Assembly: GCA_025869455.1 (NCBI GenBank)
Contig: JAOZVT010000679.1
Coordinates: 1 to 7,448 of the forward strand
Reading direction: 5' to 3'
Source: Prosthecobacter sp.
GTDB lineage: Bacteria; Verrucomicrobiota; Verrucomicrobiia; Verrucomicrobiales; Verrucomicrobiaceae
Length of the DNA stretch: 7,448 nucleotides
The position numbers and the translations under genes are program-made. The notes below the pieces were generated by a model. It saw only the letters and a list, made by a program, of their open reading frames with translations. It had not been told where the DNA came from and did not search any database. Positions 1 to 4,537 of this stretch are shown piece after piece (within the stretch, counting starts at the first letter, position 1; every line of letters begins with the position of its first letter).

Positions 1-2183
1 CTGAGCTTGGCATTGCCCATCTCGTCTCCGATCAAATATGGACCCTCGGTCCATTCAAAACGGCGCGCTTTACCGGGGGACATCATAATTCCTTCCACCA
101 GTCCCTGAGCCGAGCAGCAGCGAATATGCTGAAGCATGTGCTCATAATGCTCCGGCTGAGATCTGGCGTAGGCTTCGTGAGGTGTGCGGGAGCCTTTGCA
201 GAGATTGTCATGCCAGAAAGAGAGAGTCTTATTTCCGGGCGTGTCATCTAGGCAGCGGCTCCAAGGTATGATGTGTTCGATCTGAACTTCCGGGGCGTAG
301 AGCTGATCTCGACCAATCGGTCTAAGGGTGTAGGGGCACGTTTGATGGCATTCCAACCAAAGTTCATATTTCAGATATTCATCTCTCGATGGCTCATAAC
401 CAATACCACGTCCCAGCATCTGTTGGATCTCGGTCTTATGTGTCTCGCGGATTTTCTCACGGGTGTTCTGCGCTTTTCGCACCTCTTCCCGCTCCTCCTT
501 ATTTCGCTTCATGTCACGCGCCATTTCCAGGCGGATCATCTGAGGCATTCCATACTTGCGGATAACGGCATTGACGATGCGCCGTACCTGGAACAGTGCC
601 TTGTCCACAACCGGGTTTCGTGTCGGCGTTGGCAAAGGCAATTGTGGCAAGGTGACGATTTGCTTTGTCGTTGTGTAGCCCGCAGCTTCCACCGCACTTT
701 CTCGAATGACATTGCCGTCCCTATCACGCTTGCTTGCCCCCATGAGCAGGCCCTTCTCTAGATAAGGCAGAATTTTGGTCAAGGCCTCCACGCTGTAGCT
801 GAAATACCCGGGCTCTAACTCCACCGCAGACAGTCGAGAGGCCTGCTCCGGCGTGAGGCCTAGGGTATTGACCGCCCAGCGGACGAATTTGCCTGGGTCA
901 TCCTCATAGTGTAATCGCTGTACGATCTGCTGGCGCTGCCTGTTTGTGAATGAGTCCCAAGGATTGGATGGCTGAGCGCTGCCTTTTCGGGTCTTCCCAG
1001 ATGAGAGTGCTACTCGAATGGTCGACACTGTCGTGTTGCCCTTCAATTCCTTGTGCCGCTTGCCCGCCTCAATATTGAATTTCTCTCCGCTGTGGAGTCC
1101 TAGCACTGCGCGCACCTGATCCCATGTCAGTTTACTCTTTTCCTGCAGAGCTTCGGAGAGCATGAGCTTTTGGTCTGGTCGTAGGTCAATCCAATATTCT
1201 TTTCTGCCTGCATGGGGATCCGGGTTTTTGATGGCAAGGTTGTTCAACGTCTGCCAGAGCCGCGCCTCCTGCGCCTGCAAATAACACATAGGCACCGCCT
1301 TCTGCCCTTGTACAAGAGGACAGTCGCGAATTAGGTGCTTCTGTGTGCGCAAGGGACGCTGAAAGTAGATGCAGCGCCGCACTTGTGAACGTCGCTCTTC
1401 CGTCATCTGTTCTGGATGATGCGCGGACTGTGTTGTCCAGATGAGATCGAACTCCTGCTCATACATCTCCCGGTGGGTGAAGATGCGCAGAGGAGCTGGG
1501 GCGGCAATCAAGAGCGCATTTTTCTTCTTCGCAGCATTATGCGCCTTTAAATCTGCCTCCAGATGTCCGCGATTCCGCAGCGTATGGATGCGTCCCGCAT
1601 CCCGTGCTTTTAACAGATATTCTGGTAATGTCCGTGTTTCGGAGGCATTCATTTCTTTGCGAATTTCCTCGATGGCTTTGAGAACTGGCCCGTCCGCATT
1701 TGACTTCCCCTTGCGGTTACTCTTGAAGCCACGTCGTTTCACCAAATGCATCAGTACACGTGACAGCTCCAGCATTGACAACGGACGTTCCAACGCATCA
1801 ACTCGCAATTGATAAGGATCGGCTTCGCCGCCGAGGTGATGGTAAAACTCCGACTGCGCATCCGCATCTCCTGGCGGATTGTGCATCCATTCCCAGGCCA
1901 CTAGCTTGGCCAGTAATTGATCCCGCCTCCAGGCCCGTTGCCGGAAATTTTTTCTCTGCCCACGCTTCTCACGTCGTTTGGCGTTGAGCGGCACCTCCGT
2001 CTTGGGATCTAGAGCTTCTGAAAAAATACGCACTCCCGCCCCAACGATCCGGCCCGTCCCTAAATACTGGGCATCGGTGCCTGGAAATAGATCTCCAGTA
2101 TTCCATTCAGACTGAACCACGGCCCAGCCGACCGAATTCGTTCCGCAGTCCAAACCAAGAATAAAAGGAATCGTACGGTTCAT
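1..2183 (-). CDS. cas9: Cas9 endonuclease, N-terminal 727 codons (type II-C-like; C-terminus outside window)
   Basis: RNA-guided DNA endonuclease of type II CRISPR systems; with crRNA:tracrRNA it cuts both strands of invading DNA. I translated the frame from ATG at 2183 to the window edge and found no stop or frameshift. RuvC-I is GLDCGTNSVGWAVV with catalytic D12. The Arg-rich bridge helix spans about residues 67-88 (AKRREKRGQRKNFRQR). A conserved REC segment, HLVKRRGFKSNRK, lies at 146-158. RuvC-II is IRLEMARD with E553. The HNH domain has a CxxxC (C612, C616, CPYT), EHIIP with H637, GNK at 650-652 and N660, matching SpCas9 H840, N854 and N863. All catalytic residues within reach are present, so it should be active. 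RuvC-III and the PAM-interacting domain lie beyond position 1. H637 sits later than in compact type II-C enzymes (NmCas9 H588), so a length above 1,000 residues is likely. ATG 2183 is the first start after an in-frame TAA at 2193-2195; no clear Shine-Dalgarno precedes it. Confidence 0.97.
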   Translation of the reverse strand, partial: MNRTIPFILGLDCGTNSVGWAVVQSEWNTGDLFPGTDAQYLGTGRIVGAGVRIFSEALDPKTEVPLNAKRREKRGQRKNFRQRAWRRDQLLAKLVAWEWMHNPPGDADAQSEFYHHLGGEADPYQLRVDALERPLSMLELSRVLMHLVKRRGFKSNRKGKSNADGPVLKAIEEIRKEMNASETRTLPEYLLKARDAGRIHTLRNRGHLEADLKAHNAAKKKNALLIAAPAPLRIFTHREMYEQEFDLIWTTQSAHHPEQMTEERRSQVRRCIYFQRPLRTQKHLIRDCPLVQGQKAVPMCYLQAQEARLWQTLNNLAIKNPDPHAGRKEYWIDLRPDQKLMLSEALQEKSKLTWDQVRAVLGLHSGEKFNIEAGKRHKELKGNTTVSTIRVALSSGKTRKGSAQPSNPWDSFTNRQRQQIVQRLHYEDDPGKFVRWAVNTLGLTPEQASRLSAVELEPGYFSYSVEALTKILPYLEKGLLMGASKRDRDGNVIRESAVEAAGYTTTKQIVTLPQLPLPTPTRNPVVDKALFQVRRIVNAVIRKYGMPQMIRLEMARDMKRNKEEREEVRKAQNTREKIRETHKTEIQQMLGRGIGYEPSRDEYLKYELWLECHQTCPYTLRPIGRDQLYAPEVQIEHIIPWSRCLDDTPGNKTLSFWHDNLCKGSRTPHEAYARSQPEHYEHMLQHIRCCSAQGLVEGIMMSPGKARRFEWTEGPYLIGDEMGNAKL

Positions 2184-2207
2184 AGAGTTTTCTTATGGAC
2201 ATATAAT
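2179..2207 (+). promoter_or_regulatory. Candidate tracrRNA promoter with perfect TATAAT
   Basis: A consensus -10 box TATAAT lies at 2202-2207. A 17-bp spacer separates it from TTCATA (2179-2184), which matches the -35 consensus at four of six bases and covers the cas9 start codon. The predicted start is near 2214, and no plausible ORF follows before a terminator-like hairpin at 2307-2332. That layout suits a short non-coding RNA. Confidence 0.5.
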
Positions 2208-2228
2208 CATTTTCCCATCAAAGTCCAA
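2200..2228 (-). promoter_or_regulatory. Candidate cas9 promoter
   Basis: Read on the minus strand, TTGGAC (2223-2228) and TATATG (2200-2205) are separated by 17 bp, which fits a sigma-70-type promoter with an imperfect -10 box. Transcription would start about 10 bases before the cas9 ATG, giving a very short leader. The element overlaps the divergent plus-strand promoter proposed for the tracrRNA. It is a pattern match only. Confidence 0.4.
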
Positions 2229-2340
2229 GCTGTAACTCATCAGCGCCTGCCTTGCTTTCCATATCAAAGAGTCTTCGCAGGACCCTGACCTAGTGTCAGG
2301 ACTTTGAAATCCGCTCAGAAATGAGCGGATTTCGCATTTT
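2214..2340 (+). ncRNA. Candidate tracrRNA, divergent from cas9
   Basis: Proposed trans-activating RNA that pairs with CRISPR repeats and loads Cas9. The predicted transcript of about 127 nt has the usual parts in order. A 36-nt candidate anti-repeat (2229-2264) begins GCTGTAAC and ends CTTTCCATAT. It is followed by AAAGAGTCTTCGCAGGAC (2266-2283), which resembles from memory the AAAGAGUUUGCGGGAC segment after the anti-repeat in Campylobacter jejuni tracrRNA. Next are a CCTGAC/GTCAGG hairpin with a 5-nt loop (2284-2300) and an 11-bp terminator-like hairpin (2307-2332), then CGCATTTT. CAAAG (2265-2269) can also pair with CTTTG (2302-2306), enclosing the first hairpin. Its place beside cas9 is typical. 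No CRISPR repeat is in the window, so the anti-repeat cannot be confirmed. The alternative is an untranslated region with incidental hairpins. Confidence 0.6.
2307..2340 (+). terminator. Strong hairpin with GAAA loop, probable rho-independent terminator
   Basis: AAATCCGCTCA (2307-2317) pairs perfectly with TGAGCGGATTT (2322-2332) around a GAAA tetraloop, followed by CGCATTTT. The 11-bp stem is strong, but the T-run is displaced by four bases, so termination may be only moderate. It would end the proposed tracrRNA. The stem is symmetrical and might also slow minus-strand transcripts from the partition operon before cas9, although no T-run follows on that strand. From 2341 to 2437 I see nothing further. 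Confidence 0.6.
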
Positions 2341-2437
2341 ATCAGGGGCAAGTTGAGATCTGATTTCGAAGGGGCTATTGCTCCAGTTAGCAGGACACTT
2401 TTCTTTCGTCGCTCTCAGGCTTCGCAAGCTCTGGCCT

Positions 2438-2785
2438 CTATTCAGTTTTAATCATTGCCCAGGGATTTTCAGTAACCTCATCCTTGAAAATGATTTCTGC
2501 GGAAACTTTGTTTGTGGCATTGTCTATTTCCAGTTTCTGCCCGTCGAGCAACCCTTTTGAGTATGGATCATGTCCGGTGTCCTGATGAGAGCCGCATGTG
2601 CCACCTTGGTTGCAGTAATCCAAGACATTACCTGGAAAATCCATCGGTCTAGGTGATAAGGGACGGACTGCGAAGCTGTGAACAAGCTTGCCGCATTTTT
2701 CAATCGTTTCGATAGTAGCCTTTGGAAGTGGTCCACTATGTCCTTCAATAATTTTTAACGTGTAGAGGTGACCCAACCTTAGCAC
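2438..2785 (-). CDS. Hypothetical protein, 115 aa (doubtful)
   Basis: The ORF begins at a GTG 19 bases after the stop of the RHH gene, on the same strand, and so could be the third gene of the partition operon. I do not recognise the family. The predicted protein is soluble, with no membrane segment. It has a central Cys- and His-containing stretch (YCNQGGTCGSHQDTGHD) and a polar acidic C-terminus (EIIFKDEVTENPWAM). The codons look varied and coding-like, but no convincing Shine-Dalgarno precedes the GTG. An overlapping minus-strand frame (2524-2748) is shorter and less plausible. It could be a real cargo gene, the remnant of one, or a chance frame. If it is false, 2341-2804 is an unexplained stretch. 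Confidence 0.35.
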   Translation of the reverse strand: MLRLGHLYTLKIIEGHSGPLPKATIETIEKCGKLVHSFAVRPLSPRPMDFPGNVLDYCNQGGTCGSHQDTGHDPYSKGLLDGQKLEIDNATNKVSAEIIFKDEVTENPWAMIKTE

Positions 2786-2804
2786 GGGCGTAGCTGAAGG
2801 TGGG

Positions 2805-3164
2805 TTAGTTTAGGTATCCTGCCGTTTTCAGCCATTCGGTTAGCGCCTCATTCACAATATCCTGAACAGCCGCTCGAGATCTGCGCTCAATTTTTCTGTC
2901 CGTTGATGCTCGTAAAAGTGCCGCGCTGATGTGGGGTTCGACGCGAGTGTTTAATCCGACCATTCCAGTATGAACGTGGATGGGTGCCCTCACCTCTAGT
3001 GCTGGAGAGCTTACTGGTTCAGTGATTGGCGAAGCCCGAGTCTTATCTGATTTACTCACATGCTCTGTAATTTCAGGCTTTTGCGTTGGAGCCTCTGGGG
3101 CATCGTTGAGAAAAGCCGTTTCCTCTGGGGTTAAGCCGTCTCCAAGTGTTCTGCGTTTAACCAC
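2805..3164 (-). CDS. Ribbon-helix-helix partition protein (ParG-like partner of ParA)
   Basis: Likely the centromere-binding adaptor and autorepressor of the partition operon. Of 119 residues, about the first 60 are polar, Pro-, Glu- and Lys-rich and probably disordered. The C-terminal part fits an RHH fold: strand LNTRV (about 71-75), helix 1 from PHISAALLRA to about residue 94, and helix 2 AAVQDIVNEALTEWLKTA (about 98-115). Members of this class dimerise through the strand, bind short tandem DNA repeats, and use a flexible N-terminal tail to stimulate the ParA ATPase. The GTG start at 3164 is supported by AAGGAG (3172-3177) with a 7-nt spacer. The gene overlaps the end of parA by 8 bp, suggesting translational coupling. 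The function is inferred from fold and position; a general RHH repressor is the alternative. Confidence 0.75.
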   Translation of the reverse strand: MVKRRTLGDGLTPEETAFLNDAPEAPTQKPEITEHVSKSDKTRASPITEPVSSPALEVRAPIHVHTGMVGLNTRVEPHISAALLRASTDRKIERRSRAAVQDIVNEALTEWLKTAGYLN

Positions 3165-3780
3165 GGGTCATCTCCTTCATGAGTTTTTGCATTTCGTGAG
3201 TAGCCACGATTGCCGACGCTCCCATTTGCCAGACTACTTTCGCCTGCCCTGCTGCATCTACAAAGCTCTGGCGCTGTGAAAGTCCAGCCAACAAAGGAAC
3301 ACCGAGTTTTTGGGCGGCACTGAGCATCTCTCGGCTTAGGCGTCCGCGTTTTTGCAGTTTGTTCGGAATGAGCATGCCTTTGGGAGGCCCTTTCCTGGAT
3401 TTTTGAGCTTCGAGAAGAAGAGTCACTGCTTTAGAGGCGGCGCGGAGATCGAGAATGGATGGCCCACATGGGAGGAAGACCCGGTCTGAGCGCAGCATGA
3501 TGGCCCGTGTGGTGGTGGAAAGCCCTGCGGGTCCATCTATGACGATGTCATTAGCGTCAGTCGCCAGTTCCGCGACTCGACGAATTATCTCCTCCGGCTC
3601 GGACAGTTTTTCGAGGTGGATATCTAGATTGAGTTCACTGATCCACTGCGAGGCAGAGGACTGAGGGTCCGCATCAATGAAGGTGACCGAACGCTTCTTT
3701 TTAACGAGCCACGCGGCTAGATGGACAGCAATCGTTGTTTTGCCAACGCCGCCTTTTGAATTGGTTAGACCGTAAATCAT
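3157..3780 (-). CDS. parA: ParA-family partition ATPase (small, ParF-like)
   Basis: Deviant Walker ATPase that moves plasmid copies over the nucleoid together with a centromere-binding partner. The 207-residue protein has the deviant Walker A motif KGGVGKTT (9-16, signature lysine K9), the A' motif DADPQ (36-40) and a Walker B-type DIVIDGPAG with D82. It lacks the N-terminal helix-turn-helix extension of long ParA proteins. Size and the downstream RHH gene fit type Ib (ParF/ParG, delta/omega) systems, in which the small partner rather than ParA represses the operon. The ATG at 3780 is the first start in frame, but no Shine-Dalgarno is well placed for it. A better-spaced AAGGA instead precedes a four-codon ORF that overlaps the ATG. 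The protein ends MTRG, overlapping the RHH start. Confidence 0.92.
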   Translation of the reverse strand: MIYGLTNSKGGVGKTTIAVHLAAWLVKKKRSVTFIDADPQSSASQWISELNLDIHLEKLSEPEEIIRRVAELATDANDIVIDGPAGLSTTTRAIMLRSDRVFLPCGPSILDLRAASKAVTLLLEAQKSRKGPPKGMLIPNKLQKRGRLSREMLSAAQKLGVPLLAGLSQRQSFVDAAGQAKVVWQMGASAIVATHEMQKLMKEMTRG

Positions 3781-3803
3781 ACGGACATCATAGAGGAATC
3801 CTT
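3777..3803 (-). promoter_or_regulatory. parA leader: Shine-Dalgarno plus four-codon mini-ORF overlapping the parA start
   Basis: On the minus strand AAGGA (3799-3803) lies 7 nt before ATG ATG TCC GTA TGA (3791-3777). The TGA of this MMSV mini-ORF overlaps the parA ATG as ATGA. The same AAGGA is about 18 nt from the parA ATG itself, too far for normal initiation. Ribosomes may therefore translate the mini-ORF and reinitiate at parA. This is inference from spacing only. Confidence 0.4.
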
Positions 3804-3808
3804 TTTAT

Positions 3809-3835
3809 CTCGGAAGCGTCCCGAGCTTTGGGCTC
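3809..3835 (-). promoter_or_regulatory. Small overlapping hairpins in the parA leader
   Basis: Two inverted repeats overlap: CTCGG (3809-3813) with CCGAG (3821-3825), and GAGC (3823-3826) with GCTC (3832-3835). They cannot form together, so alternative RNA structures of the parA leader are possible. The stems are short, at 4-5 bp, and may be incidental. Confidence 0.25.
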
Positions 3836-3861
3836 TATCAGGGGCACCGTATTTTGTGTGT

Positions 3862-3917
3862 GGTTGCAATGTTGCAACACCGCAATCACGTTTGCGAGCT
3901 TGCGAGTTTTCTCGCAA
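3862..3917. promoter_or_regulatory. Candidate partition site / parA operator with 8-bp-spaced TTGC elements
   Basis: On the minus strand, TTGCGGTG, TTGCAACA and TTGCAACC run head to tail (3885 to 3862), three units with an exact 8-bp period. On the plus strand TTGCGAG occurs at 3892-3898 and 3900-3906, again 8 bp apart, and its inverse CTCGCAA lies at 3911-3917. Within the first block, GTTGCAA-TG-TTGCAAC (3863-3878) is also a perfect inverted repeat. RHH dimers of the omega, MetJ and ParG type bind tandem repeats of 7-8 bp, so this block, about 85 bases upstream of parA, is the best candidate for the RHH protein's operator and centromere. Confidence 0.55.
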
Positions 3918-3965
3918 AGGTTGTAGTTAGAGTATTGGAGGTTGAGTCGCCCTCCCCCTGGGCGT

Positions 3966-4002
3966 TGGCAGGCGAGCCTATTTTGAGGCTTGCCGCCTGC
4001 CA
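3966..4002. repeat. GC-rich inverted repeat beside the origin
   Basis: TGGCAGGC (3966-3973) is the exact inverse of GCCTGCCA (3995-4002). Inside, GGCGAGCCT (3971-3979) can pair with AGGCTTGCC (3986-3994) through one G-U pair around a 6-nt loop. The two pairings share bases and are mutually exclusive. No T-run follows on either strand, so a simple terminator is unlikely. It may be an origin structure or a protein site. Confidence 0.4.
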
Positions 4003-4008
4003 GCGGCG

Positions 4009-4035
4009 TTTAAGTGTTTTAATACTTAGTTTAAG
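4009..4035. other. AT-rich stretch, possible DNA unwinding element
   Basis: A run dominated by A and T, containing the inverted repeat TAAGT (4011-4015)/ACTTA (4024-4028), separates the GC-rich hairpin from the first iteron by about 50 bp. AT-rich segments next to iterons are where iteron-dependent origins usually melt. I found no clear DnaA box (TTATNCACA) nearby, which weakens the assignment. Confidence 0.35.
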
Positions 4036-4088
4036 AAGGTTTCAGGTTCTGCAAAAGCCCGGTGGCTCAAAGTTAGAGAGCTGTTAGA

Positions 4089-4497
4089 GTCGCTGGTACC
4101 CCGATAGAGAGTCGTTGTTCCCCCGATAGCACGGTCGCTGCCACCCCGACCTGTGGTTGCTGGTCCCCCGATAGGGTCGCCAGCCCCCCGATGTCCAAAG
4201 TCGCTGGCCCCACGATAGCAAAAGGATAGATCCTGAATGCGCTAAAAGTCGCTGGCACCCCGACAGGTGGATGTTTCCCCCCGGTCAGGGACGTATTAGG
4301 CCAGTAAATGAACGGTTTTTGGCACCTGACAGCCAAAAGGATACATCCAGAATACCCGAAAAGTCGCTGGCACCCCGATAGCTTTGTTGTGAAATCTTCA
4401 CGGAGTCGTTAGCCCCCCGATATCAAAGGTCGCTGGCACCCCGATAACAAAAATGCCACACTCAAAAAACCCAAAAAGGTCGTTAGCCCCACGTTAT
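4089..4497 (+). repeat. Iteron array: at least eleven 19-bp direct repeats (replication origin)
   Basis: The consensus is about GTCGCTGGCACCCCGATAG, all in one orientation. Copies start at 4089, 4111, 4134, 4156, 4176, 4200, 4248, 4363, 4405, 4429 and 4479. Most variation is in the GCTGGCA part; the CCCCGA core is the best kept, though 4200 and 4479 read CCACG. The first six are packed at 20-24 bp, about two helical turns, so binding sites fall on one face of the helix; later gaps are about 24, 42-50 and 115 bp. Degenerate copies may lie near 4267-4288 and 4315-4332. Such arrays upstream of a rep gene are initiator-binding sites that both start replication and limit copy number. A minus-strand ORF reading through the array is an artefact of the repeats. 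Confidence 0.93.
4219..4381 (+). repeat. Two 48-bp direct repeats, each an iteron plus its left flank
   Basis: The segments 4219-4266 and 4334-4381 are closely similar over about 48 bp and offset by 115 bp. Each begins CAAAAGGATA, contains a short dyad (GGATAGATCC at 4224-4233; GGATACATCC at 4339-4348), and ends with an iteron that keeps the full GGCACCCCGA core. The repeated unit is larger than one iteron, implying either a segmental duplication or a second conserved binding site beside certain iterons. Confidence 0.75.
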
Positions 4498-4514
4498 TGT
4501 TTTTCTAAATGAAG

Positions 4515-4537
4515 TATGCTATGCCCATGTAATGGGC
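4515..4537 (+). promoter_or_regulatory. rep start region: TATGCT -10-like box and a palindrome over the start codon
   Basis: TATGCT (4515-4520) resembles a -10 box only 12 bases before the rep ATG; I see no good -35. GCCCAT-GTA-ATGGGC (4523-4537) is a perfect 6-bp inverted repeat whose right arm contains the ATG at 4532. No Shine-Dalgarno sequence precedes it. The transcript may be leaderless or nearly so, and the palindrome could be a repressor site or a hairpin that hides the start. Confidence 0.4.

Noticed and set aside
273..761. 162-codon plus-strand ORF at the left end
   Set aside because: It lies entirely antisense to the HNH and RuvC-II coding part of cas9, whose motifs are unmistakable.
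2340..3846. Exact 11-bp repeat TATCAGGGGCA at 2340-2350 and 3836-3846, bracketing the partition operon
   Set aside because: Several 11-bp matches are expected by chance in a window of this size, and there is no other sign of a mobile-element boundary.
3735..4087. Two plus-strand ORFs over the parA leader and origin edge
   Set aside because: They cross the operator repeats and hairpins, show no recognisable domain, and have no convincing ribosome sites.
4073..4336. 87-codon minus-strand ORF with recurring GVPATL-like peptides
   Set aside because: The peptide repeats are translations of the iterons on the opposite strand, not a protein family.
4089..4497. Iteron array as a CRISPR array
   Set aside because: Units are only 19 bp, spacing is 20-24 bp start to start with variable larger gaps, and there are no unique spacers of uniform size; the position before rep fits iterons.
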